A stretch of 64,000 bases of DNA, from the NCBI GenBank assembly GCA_000499405.2, contig HG738138.1, forward strand, positions 11,277,208 to 11,341,207. The letters run 5' to 3'. The DNA is from Onchocerca volvulus (taxonomy: Eukaryota; Nematoda; Chromadorea; Rhabditida; Onchocercidae). Position numbers and translations under genes: made by a program. Below, piece by piece: positions 26,320 through 38,000 of the stretch (position 1 is the stretch's first letter; every line of letters begins with the position of its first letter). The notes under the pieces are model-generated. The model saw only the letters and a list, made by a program, of their open reading frames with translations. It was not told where the DNA came from and ran no database searches.

Positions 26320-29300
26320 ATGGCTGTGAGCGGTTTTGCTTCCTCTATATTGAGTAAAATTCATGAAATTGTCAGCGGTAGCGCAGTATCTGTTTTGCAC
26401 AACTACAATGGACGGAATGATGCGATGCCTGGACCCTCCAGCATGATGCAAATCCAGGTATGCATTTATTGATACAATATCAGCTGTAGTTTCTTCATCC
26501 AGTTCTATATATATATATATATATATTTTTTGCGAGGAATTTCCTTTTTCTGTCTTCGAAATTATTTTTATTTTGGAACCTTTTTTTTTCTTTTTTTTTT
26601 CGAAGAAGGATAACTTCATAATAATTTTTTTTAACAGAGCAGTAATCTATACCGAAAAATAGGGGAATTTCAACTTTGGCCTGCAAAATTATGAGCTTTT
26701 CTTTCACACTGATTTTCTTTTCGTTCAGAAAAGATTTTTTCTGCTTTTAAAACATTCTTTCAAAATTTTCTAGTAAGTGCAGTTTTACGTGTAACTGGGT
26801 GTTATTATGATTACAGGATCGTCGTTTGGTTGAAAAAACTTTTAAATTGATGGACAGTGTCGTCAAACATTGTCAACAACCACGTCTGAATCTTAAAAAT
26901 TCACCACCTTTTATACTTGATATACTTCCTGATACTTATCATCAATTATCCACTATCATATCCAAGAACCCAAATATATTAAAGGATAATGCATATTTAG
27001 TATTGTTCTTGGAGAACGTTCAATCAAAATGCAAGCAGGTTTTTATAAAAATATTTTGTCTTCTGTACTTTCTGTAAAGAAATGTAGTTACTTATGGGGT
27101 TGTTGGTTTTATTAATTTGAATACTTGTAAATGTTGTTTCGGATTTCCGCTGTCTGAGAGTTTATGTCATCTTCTGTTGTAGACAGTGAAATTGTTCAAA
27201 GAAGATCGTGAAAGAATTTACGATGAAAGATCAGGTTCACGACGTAACCTTACCAAGCTTTCATTAATCTTTTCACATATGTTAGCAGAGCTGAAAGCTG
27301 AATTTCCGGATGGACATTTTATCGGTGAAAACTTTCGTATCACCAAAAAAGAAGCTGATGCATTTTGGAGGGAATCATTTGGCACCAAGTAATCATTTTT
27401 TTGTAAAATTATTACCTGTCTTGCTGTTGATTTGTGCTTGTTAGAAATTTTACTGCAGTGCAGTGAACAATGCAATATTTGTAAGGAATTGGAAACAAAA
27501 TGCAATAACCTCATGCAAAATATTTCAGGACTACTGTACCATGGTTTGAATTTCGAATTGCATTAAGCAAAGTGCATAGACTTAATACCGGTTTAGAAAC
27601 TCTTGCTTTGAAGACTACCATTGATCTTACCGTTAATGAGCACATTTCGAACTTCGAATTTGATGTATTTACAAGGTTTGTCTTTCTTTCCTTTGTTTTT
27701 ATTTTACTGGATGGTCATATATAGCCTAAATTTTTAGTAACAAAAGTCTTATCGATTGGATTCCAGACTTTTCCAACCTTGGAATACACTGTTGCACAAC
27801 TGGCAGTTACTTGCAGTGACTCATCCCGGATATGTTGCTTTCCTAACATACGATGAAGTAAAACAGAAGCTTCAGAAATATAGCAATAAGCCCGGAAGGT
27901 ATGTTTTTTTTTTCTTTTTTTTTTTTTTTTTTGGATATAGCGTCAATTCCATCAACAGATGATTTTTGGAGTGGGAATATCGTGTTTAACTAAGTACTTA
28001 TTATTTGTTTTCCAGCTATGTGTTCCGTCTGAGCTGTACACGTCTTGGACAGTGGGCTGTGGGTTATGTCGCTCCTGATGGTAAAATTTATCAAACCATA
28101 CCACAAAACAAGTCACTTATACAAGCCTTGGTTGATGGAAGTCGAGAAGGATTGTAAGTTTACTTCTACAAAATTATTCTATTGACATTTTAACAGGCCA
28201 TAATTTTAGCCTCATATTTGCTATGTCATTCATGTCAGGTTTAAAATATAATTTCTGAGCAAAATGTTCCTTACTTTTTAAAAGTTTTGTGTTTTTTGGA
28301 CTGCTTTGGATTTTCTACATGTATATGACTTTTTGTATATCTTTTTAGTTATCGTTTTCCGGATGGGAGACTAACGAATCCAGATTTAAGTCATGCCCTG
28401 CAGCCAAATCCAGAAGGTCATGTCAAGGTAAGCGAAGTTATTTTCGGATGATGTCCAAAAATATGCATTATTTCTGATAATTAAGCTATGTTCCTGCATA
28501 TTCTGGTTATGTAGAAGCTCTTATTATTACTAAGCAACAGTTTGGCTTTTCAGGTGACTCCAGAACAATATCAGATTTATTGTGAAATGGGTACCACATT
28601 TGAAATGTGCAAAATTTGTGCAGAAAATAATAAAAATGTCAAGTTGGAGCCATGTGGTCACTTACTTTGTACACCTTGTTTGCAGAGCTGGCAGGTACTA
28701 CTTCTCTAGTGTTTTAATAGTTGAGAATCAGGTTTTATTTTTGATGATTCGAGAACAGTTATTAGTCCATCGAGCTCACTTTTTTCAGAACAGCTATTTC
28801 AGTGTTCGATCTGCATTCTCAGTGATTTTGTTATAAAATCTTATTCATTTTTTAAAGATCAGTTTATTGAGTAATGTTTGATGCTTTTATTTTTACGCTA
28901 AATTTGTTACCGCCTCATATGTTTTCATTCCGGACATGGTACCATGTTCTGAATTATTGTAGGAATCGGATGGTGGTGGTACATGTCCCTTCTGTCGTTG
29001 TGAAATCAAAGGTACGGAGAGAATCATTATCGATTCGTTTGATCCGATAGAAGCTAATAAAAAACTTGATTATGAGACGATTATTGAAAAAAGCAATATT
29101 AAGAATGTAGTGAGTTATCTTCATGTCTTGTTTTGATGCGAATTTATTGTCAGTAGATCCTTATTTGGTGTTTATTTATTTTTTTTCTTCATCTGCGTGG
29201 CTTTCATCGAAATTCTGGGTTATTTCAGATCAAAGAGGTAAAATTATTGTTGAAGTAGTTTTGTTCTAGCGACAATCTTGGCCACCGAGAAATGAAGTTG

Positions 29301-29885
29301 CACCACCCCGACGAGCACCTCCATTGCCCCCACGCTATGATTCGTCTTCAGCTGGCAATAGCCCGTCTGTGTCACACAAGCAGCTGACCTTTGATGCTTC
29401 TGTAGCAAACGACAATAATGTATTAGCACAAAATGCGGAGAAATTTGAGCAAACTGAAAATGTTTGTTTTTCTTTTTCTTTGTATTTTCGAGAATACCAT
29501 CAAATGAACGAAAGGCAGAAAAATTTCTAAAAGTTTTTTCGGTAGATTTTGGTGATATTAGATTTTTGAGAGTTTAGTATTATTGGAAATATTGGATTTG
29601 TATTTTCATGCTTTTGTTTTTTATCTCTACGAAATAATGTACAAAATTTTTCAGATTCTTCACCCTCTATTAGAATCATATCTAAGTAAAATGATTCTTA
29701 AAATAATTTCGTTTCAGCAACAGTCTTACCAGGATGCGATACCAAATAACATTTCGCAGTTGAAAGTGTTAACACCAACAACGGCAGAAGGATCATCATA
29801 CGTGAATGTGATAACTTCGGGTGCGAAGTCGAACTATGAGGGATTGCAGTATGTGAATACTTCTGTGATTAATGGTCAAACATAG
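26320..29885 (+). CDS. sli-1: CBL-family E3 ubiquitin ligase (sli-1 type)
   Basis: CBL proteins bind phosphotyrosine on activated receptor kinases and ubiquitinate them for down-regulation; SLI-1 in C. elegans restrains LET-23 EGFR signalling. Exons: 26320-26457, 26817-27038, 27183-27388, 27529-27675, 27767-27898, 28016-28153, 28349-28427, 28554-28694, 28963-29109, possible microexon 29229-29237, 29270-29461, 29718-29885; total about 572 aa, close to C. elegans SLI-1. Visible in order: four-helix bundle ([20 protein letters not shown]), EF-hand region ([13 protein letters not shown]), SH2-like domain ([30 protein letters not shown]), linker helix, and a C3HC4 RING ([21 protein letters not shown] then [10 protein letters not shown]). 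A Pro-rich tail ([16 protein letters not shown]) could bind SH3 domains. All introns are GT-AG and phases agree throughout. The tyrosine-kinase-binding, linker and RING parts all look intact. The C-terminus is much shorter than in vertebrate c-CBL and lacks an obvious UBA. Confidence 0.95.
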
Positions 29886-32053
29886 GTCATTTAACGTTTG
29901 CTATTTTAATAGATTTGTCATTCCGGCTTTTCTTGGGATTCACTTCATGATATCTTATTAACGTGTTGAATCCAAGGATTCCTGCTAATTTAATAGCTGT
30001 TTCCCTGAATAGATTTTAAATCTTGCGTTTATTATTATTAGTTATGCTAGAATTTCTGAATAACCAGCCTAATAAGATCTTATTTAAAGGTACTAAAATT
30101 AATTTACTTATGAAGTACCATAATTCTTGTATATTAGAACTGATTTGCGTATTTAAACTGATTTCTTTAGAAAAATTATTTTTTAATTTTACTTGTTCGA
30201 ATTTTTTTTCCAGCTGCTCAAATATTGTTATGCTTTATAGCTTTTTGCATACTTAACTTACGTTGAATAATTCTTTCAGTAAGTTTCGAACAGAATTATA
30301 AATTTTTTGGCATGTTTATAATTTGCATGACAACCGATTTTGTATTTTGCTTATTGACTATCCTTTCCTTTCTAAATTAATTTGTTAATACGGAAGTGCA
30401 GTAATAATTTTTAGAAGCGAACTTTGTCTTTTATTTATCCTCTCATATTTTAATCTTTTTTTTCTTTTTTTTCTTATAATTGTTACAAAAGACAATTTCC
30501 ATCCATTAAGGAGTCGTATAATCATGGGTTAATACTGTTGCAAAATTTTGCAAGCAAAATGTTAGCCTTATTTGGTCTTCTGTTGGAGTAGTACAAGAGA
30601 AAAATCTATTATTCTTTTTTTTTTAATGTTTAATTGTTTTCTTCGGTGTAAAATACTTTAAATCTGCTTATCATTAGAATATTCATCTGTTTTCTTTTTC
30701 TCGCATTGCTCGTTTATTTGGCCTTGTTAATCATGATGGTCTTTCAATTTTTTTCTCCCCGATTATTTAGTCTGAAATTTGGTTATTTCAACTTTTTTTG
30801 TTTCATGCGCTTTTAATCTGAGCTACTGCTTTTTCCTTTTTCATTTCATCATTCATTCCGGTTTAGGAATTATAAACGGACACTTATAAGAATACTTCTT
30901 TATCATTCTTAGTTTTACGCAAAACCGTGCAAATTGCCATTCATTATTTATTTTTATTTGACCAGATAGATATTCGCTGAACAGATTTTCGACAGAAACC
31001 AATCTAATCTAGAAAATTTATTTCAACCATTGATTGAAATTCTTTTTAATAAATGTTATTTGTAAATTATTATTACATTTATCTAGCACATTGGGATTTG
31101 CTTCATTCTTCTGAAGGGAAGTAAAAATTCAAATCTCAAATGTTAAACATGCCGAAATTAAGCTGCATTTTTAGAATTAAAACTTTCCACTATTTTAAAA
31201 CTTTTCACTTTTTAATTCTTTCGGTAAATTTTGCTAATTAACTTGATTATTGTACCACATATTTGGCTGGGACTCGACTTTTTCTAGGACTTGTCTTTTG
31301 AATGTTGCCATGGATTTCACGTTCCTCATTTTGATTTCTTCTAGCTGAATTCAGAAGTGAAATGATACCAAAATATTAGCTACTTCTTTTCTCTGCTCAC
31401 TGCCTGTTCCTATTTTCATAGCATCCAATAATACTTGTGATTATATTATCTTAAGAACTTTCTATGGTTATGATTAATGACACATCATAACGTCATTATG
31501 TGTTTATCATGCATGGTATTCTATTAATATCAAATAAATTTTATCCTTTTTCGATATAATAATTCCGTTTGTACTGAAACATCAAATAGATTAGAAGCAA
31601 CAAATGGACAATAAATGAACTGAGTTTCTGACCTGATTAAATGTCATAGAGTTTTGGATTGGAAGTTTATTTTCTCCATTAAACGTTTGGCCAATTATAT
31701 TTTGTTATTTTGTCTCTCTAATAAGATTTGTGACATCTAATATTTCAAAAGACTAATTAAGTAGCAGCCAGCTTTTAGTGTCGAAAACACTAACAGCTGG
31801 CTGCTGCCTAATTAGTCTTTTGAGACAATTAAATGCCATAAATCTCATTAGTCTTTCAAGACAATTAGAGAATCGTCAGGGATGTTGTGGAAGTGTGAAC
31901 ACCGTAATATTTTACGTTGCGATAAATTGGGTCTTTTTATTCTATATATTAAGGATCAAAGAAAAAGGAAAAAGTGGGAGAAAGCAGCATTATAAATAAC
32001 AATTGCGAAAAGAATAAAAGAAATGAATAAAATTCATGCCTTGGACCAGCGAA
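29886..32053. other. Intergenic region between convergent genes
   Basis: About 2.2 kb between the stop codons of the CBL ligase (+) and the Clc-like gene (-). It contains the foldback at 31746-31822. A minus-strand AATAAA at 31936-31941 is a plausible polyadenylation signal for the Clc-like gene. No gene was recognised. Confidence 0.6.
31746..31822. repeat. Long hairpin (36-bp arms, 5-nt loop)
   Basis: The left arm 31746-31781 and right arm 31787-31822 are inverted copies with only about three to four mismatches, beginning CAAAAGACTAATTA. Directly after it, ATTAGTCTTTTGAGACAATTA is repeated once at about 31849 as ATTAGTCTTTCAAGACAATTA. It could be a foldback or MITE-type element, or a precursor-like small-RNA hairpin; the sequence alone does not decide. 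Confidence 0.85.
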
Positions 32054-35000
32054 TTACCGTCCGATATGAACCGGTCGATCTTCAATCTCGAATTCGGCGG
32101 TTGCTGCTCGTGAACCTTTATGCTTATGCGATCCCAACGCAAATGCCACTGCAGCGAATAGGTGAATAAATACACATGTCCATGCTAAATACGTGGGTAA
32201 ACCCGTCGTTTGACCCACTGAATAATCCCATTCTATGTTCTGCAACATTTTTCTAGAATATTTTTACTAATTTTTTAATGGCATTTTATTCAACAATATT
32301 TTTTCATCCTCGTCTACATTTTTGTGATCATTTAAAACTACAGATGATTTCTTATTATCAGCAAAGTAGTTATGGATTACCACATTTCCATTCTTTTTGA
32401 AAAGACTCAACTAATGTTAAATAATTGAATTAAAAAAACGTTTTAATATTTTCCAATTTGCATAATATCATCAATTCCTAATTTGAACTGGTATAAGCAT
32501 TATAATATTGGACATTATTCCATTAATTTTGCAATCAGAATATATGAGAATGCAAAGCTTCAAGTTTTAAACAAAACTTGTTAATTAAATGAATATAATT
32601 GCATATATTTTTCATTACTTTGCAAAATAAACTATTCCAGCAACTTCAGTTTTGTAATTTCCGAAGAAAAATTTACAGAATATTGATTTTCCGAAAAAAA
32701 AATATTTTCAATTTTCCTAATTTCCAATATTCTAGATGCTTGTATGGAACAATGCTTCCTGTTTACGATTAATTATTTTGTTATCATTTTCCTATATTCT
32801 TATCAAATCATTTTTGTAGAAAAATACCTAAGAGAAGAAGCAAACAACGGAATCTAAATTATTTTAAAAAATTTTCATCTATAATCAAATTTTATAAAAA
32901 TTTTTGATAATGTTTAAAATGCGTCAGAATTATTTCTTCATAATTTCCTTAAAAAAAAGAAAAAAAAAATGCATAAACCTTTGCTTGTTCCGCAACGGAA
33001 CGATTCCATTCGCTAATGCTGTTCATTAATATCTCTATCGTGACAACGATACACATCGCTGAAAATTTGGTAAAAATTATGGATTCAAATTAATTTTAAA
33101 CAAATGCTCCGATTTTGATTTAAACCCTTCGTTTTCAATGACGCAATTAATTTGATTAGAAATCAAAAATATGCTTATTTAAAGATGAATTTTTCTCTTG
33201 TTTAGTTTCATTTATTCATTGCTTAATTTCATTTTCCAGAACAAATTTAATCTTTGGTTAATTTGAAATAGAAATGTAAAATTTAATCAAAAATTTACCA
33301 ATAACACCATAAAGGCATGCAACCAAGCGTTTAAAAATGTAACGATGATGATAAAATGTATATATTGCAAGTGCATTATTCGAAAACATTAACACCAATG
33401 ATATAATACCAAACACCATTTGTACCAGATAGAAGTCTAAAAATTTAGCCGATTTATTTTAATCAATCATTTCGATTTGCTTATCATAAACTCTTGTCTT
33501 CAACAAAGCAAATTACGCTTTTGCCAAAAATATTTATTGTTTGTTCTTATCAATTCTATTTTTCACGTTCAAATCAAATTAGAAGTTAATATCATACATA
33601 TATTAAGATACCTGAATTGATTAACGCAATAATTTTTATATGGTCTTTACAACAGTTACCCTTGAAGGACAAAAAAGACATATTTCGTAGATTTCATCTT
33701 GCGGGATTTTTTTTTTTTTTTTTTTTTGCAAACGAAAACTTCAAACTTTTTTTTAACGTATTTTCGTATTTTAATGTATTTTTACATTTTAATTTCTCAT
33801 ACTTTAATTTTTTTCTAGTGCAATGTCCGCAATAATACCAATATCAGGTACCTTTTCCATATTTTAATATATTTTCATATTATAATATTTTCATTTTTAA
33901 ATGTATTTTCTTATTTTAATTTTTTCTTTCCATATTTTTTTAATTTTTGATCGAACAAACTGTCAAAAGAAGAAAAAAAAAAGTAATTCGACAGCAAGAA
34001 GAAGCTAAACGAACATTTCAGATCAGCATCCGCAAGTCGAAGAACATGTTCTGGAGGCTTTGGAAAGTGCGGTATCCATTCCACTGAAATTGAAATTCAA
34101 TAATTTTACCAAACATCTTTTTTTTTTTTTGTAAAAAATTGAGGATGAAATTATCGTTTTTGTAAAATCCATATTCTGATCCTAAAAATACCTAAAACAA
34201 TTTTGATATTTATTTGAAAAAAAGAGTTATGGTTAAAATTGTACGAGTTAACATACCAACTTTTTTTGTGCCATTTGTTTTGGTTCGCCATTCTCCCCAA
34301 ACTCCTAACTGCACATGAATTTCTTCGAGGTCTGTATTTGTGAAATCGATTACGGTCCAATTGGGTGTGAGCAATGAAATTACAAACATAATAATTGCTA
34401 TCTGAAATTACATTTCTAGCAAATTCTTATATAAATAATAATATTCGTTTTTCTAATATATATTTCTTAAAACTTCTTTGTATCTCTTGGAAATCATCAA
34501 AAATTTGTATTAACGCTATATATAATTATTTCCTTGTTTAAGCCTTATATCGTTGGCTAATATTAAGCTTCAAGATCAAATACAATCTCGATTAAGCTGC
34601 AAAATATTAGTTATTCCAATATTTTGTTTTCCTCAATTTTTCCAGCACTTATTAAAATACTAGCCAGACTTGACTATACTTCACGTGGCCGATCCAGCCA
34701 ATCTATAGTGGCCGACCACGCTTCGCGTATTTGGCTCCAGCTAATCTATATAAATAAAAATGTGAATGTTCGTTTGTTCAAAATCTCAAATCTCCGAAAG
34801 CTCTTATACACGCACCTTATCTATATTAATTCAAAATTTTGGATATCGGAAAGTCCTTACCTACTGCTTTGAAATTTTGACACAACGCTGCATTCGAATG
34901 CGCGCATGTTTTATAAACACGCGTTGCTATAGCTCAGTCTGGTTAGTGTTGGGTAAAAAAAAAACTGATACTTTGTAATTTGATTTGTAGTTTGGTTGGA

Positions 35001-38000
35001 TTGGAGACCGATTCTTACTATCGTGATTCGGCTAGGTTAGCAATAGGTATGAAGAGATTTTTGTGTTTTGTGGGGCAGAGATGAATGCTGTTAAGAAAGG
35101 CTTTATTGATTAATAAAGAGTGATTCTTCATAACGAACAGTAAAAAACAATTTTCAGAGAATATCCAGGCAAATTGATCACTGGTTATTCTTTCCTTTGA
35201 TAGAGGAGAATATTATTCAAGTGAACTGTCGGATTGTTGCTATATTGTGTCGCTTTGAATCGAACTGGAATCCTTGGAACTCCAAACTACTGCTGTTGCT
35301 GCTCGATCTTTTTCATTTATCTGTGAATTGAAGCGTTTTGGCAGTAAACATGTTTGTCGTCCCTTTGAAACTATGTCGCGCCATTTGACCTTTAGTATTT
35401 CTTGTTTACAATCATAGTCATAGCATTATTTAACATCTTTCAGTTTTCGCCCATATCTAATATGTTCAATTTCACACTACTTGCTGGTGTACAATATTTT
35501 TTTTTGTTCCATTCTCTGTGTAGATGTAGAGATTGTCTGGTTTTCCGACTCTAGAACACGCAACATATAATTTTCCATATGAGAAGCAATCCGTCTCTAG
35601 ATCTAAGCTGCACAATTCTAAGATTGACCCTGAGCTCAAAAATTTATTTTGTTGATGGTGAATCGAACTGGGAATTGCAATCTCTTAAACTGAAATGGCA
35701 AATTTGTTGGAATCATAGGAATGAGAGGAATAAGGATATTATCACCTTTGAAAGGTCTTATCAAGATTGTTGCCTCTACGATATTGCTCATTAATTTTTT
35801 TGTTGCAAGCCGCGTGCTGTTGCAAAGTTTTGGCTGGTTGATACTTGGCAACATGATAATTGGCACGCCGATTTTCAATTGCAGAACGTGCGGTGGCAGC
35901 ACTGGCAGATCGAGTGAATTCCAAAATTCTGTTGGATAATTAGCCGCTTCAACTACTTCCATAACAGTGTGGACGGACTTGTATGTGACTGCCTCGCTTT
36001 GAATGTTAGACTGAATAATATTGTTAAGTTCGTCGACGTCTTTTTTCTTGGCCGCAAAAATGGCTCGTTCACTCAGCCAATCGTGATTCTTATAATTGGT
36101 TTGAATTTCGGGAAATACTTTTCTCAACCAACTCTTCTTTTGACGTTATTAAATTGCAGAAGTTATGAGGTAATGAAATTTGTCCTGAGGTCAGATTAAC
36201 CGGCACCTTTCCATTCCCAATTTCAAGCAATTGATGTGAGAATATCCCAGCTGTTCGATCGTTTTGCAGCTGGATATTTGTAGTTAATTTGGATATTTGT
36301 AGTTAATCTGGATATTTGCAGTTAATTATGCGTATTTGTAGTTAATTTTAACGTCTTTACGTGTCGTTACAAAGTAGAGCTTTCAGGCAAGCATTTATTT
36401 CGTCCGCTAGTTTTGATTGAGGAATTACAGGTAATGTTTGCTTGAAATATACTGCAAGCAATATTAATGCATTCCCAAATGGTTTGATATTTCCATGCAA
36501 ATCTTGCAATGATCGACCAAGAACTTCGATGTATTTTTTGTGCGCCATTGTACATTCATCCCAAACAATAAGTTTGCATTTTGCAATGCTTTCCCATACC
36601 GGATGTTTTAGAAACGTTGCATGCAGGAGTTTCAATAAATTGCATGCTCAATGGTAATTTCAAAGCGGAATGAGCAGTTCCTCTACGTGGTAGCAATGCT
36701 GCAGCTATTCCTGATGATGCAGGAGCTAAGGCTATGTCATTTCGGGATTGAATTGCGCCAGAATCAATCTAATTGGGAACGTTTTACCAGTTCCTTCTGG
36801 TGCATCTAAAGAGAAGATTTCTCCAATCCTTTTCTTGAGAGTTTGCATTATTTGATCGTAAATGCTTTAATATTAGCTTAGGAATATTTGATTGCACATA
36901 TGACAAAAAATCAGTCATGTTGTAACTTTGTTCGCAACGCAATCCTACATCGAACGAAGCAGCAACAAATCGATTCGGTGACGGCATTTCCAATTGATTG
37001 AGAACTTTGTTCGCGATTTGTAAGTACAAGTCTTCAATCATTTTCAACTTCTCCTTGTAGATTTCTGCTGTGAAATCTATGTTCATATTTGAAACTTCCT
37101 TGCGTATTCGATGAAGAATATCTTCAGCCATATGTGATTTGTGTTTTTCCATAACTCCATTGGAGATGAAGGAGAGCAGGCGGTCAATATGATTGCAAAC
37201 AGTGTACGAATTTGATTTGAATGTGACTGCTGCATGCGTCATAAATGCATACATTCCAGTGTCGGTCGTTCTCCAATAAATTCAAAGCTTGACATACACT
37301 GCGGAAAGTAGCATGTGTAACACCGTTGACAATTTTTTTTTGCGGAAGAAAGGTTGGGTAGGGCACATTTACTAACAACATGCGAAGAAGCATTCGTCTC
37401 GGTTAGGATGCGTGGTATACATTCTACTTATCGTAGTTTGAATATGCCAGATTGTCTATCAACTTGTTCTCCTCCTTTGCTTCGTTCAAAAGATTTTCTA
37501 CTCAGATTCCATGTGTAATACGTAGGCACTTTCGAATATAACAGTGCTTTCGCAAATGCGTCATTTTGACAATGTGAAGAAAGCTGTTAACGTTGTAGTG
37601 AGTGGATTCAGGGTCCATTTTCTAGATGTACCTTCCAAGTGAACAACAGTTGGACTTCGTTCATGCATAGGAAATGAAATGATTCGCCATACAGCTTCAT
37701 TGCTGCTTATATTTCTTCCAGTCTATTACGAAGGAGTATTGTACGATTTCATCGATATGTAATACCGCGTTCCTATCACTTCTTTCCGGCTGTATGCTAA
37801 AAACTGCCATTTCGCTGCCTTTATTCACATACTTACAAATGTACTTGATCGATTTAACGAAGTTATAGTCTTCCACATTTACGTGCGCTTTGTATGTTTT
37901 TAACAGCAAAGGCAAATATGGAACAACCCACCGGTTATCTACTTCGATGTCACCATTTTGCATTTATACAGTTGCTAATTTACTGCCATCTTCTGTATAA

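Noticed and set aside
29655..29685. Possible extra exon in the CBL ligase after a TTTTCAG
   Set aside because: Its 31-nt length breaks the frame into the final exon, whereas direct joining of 29461 to 29718 keeps phase.
34925..34955. TATAGCTCAGTCTGGTTAGTG, resembling a tRNA A-box
   Set aside because: No B-box, acceptor stem or cloverleaf can be formed around it, and it lies in Helitron terminal sequence.
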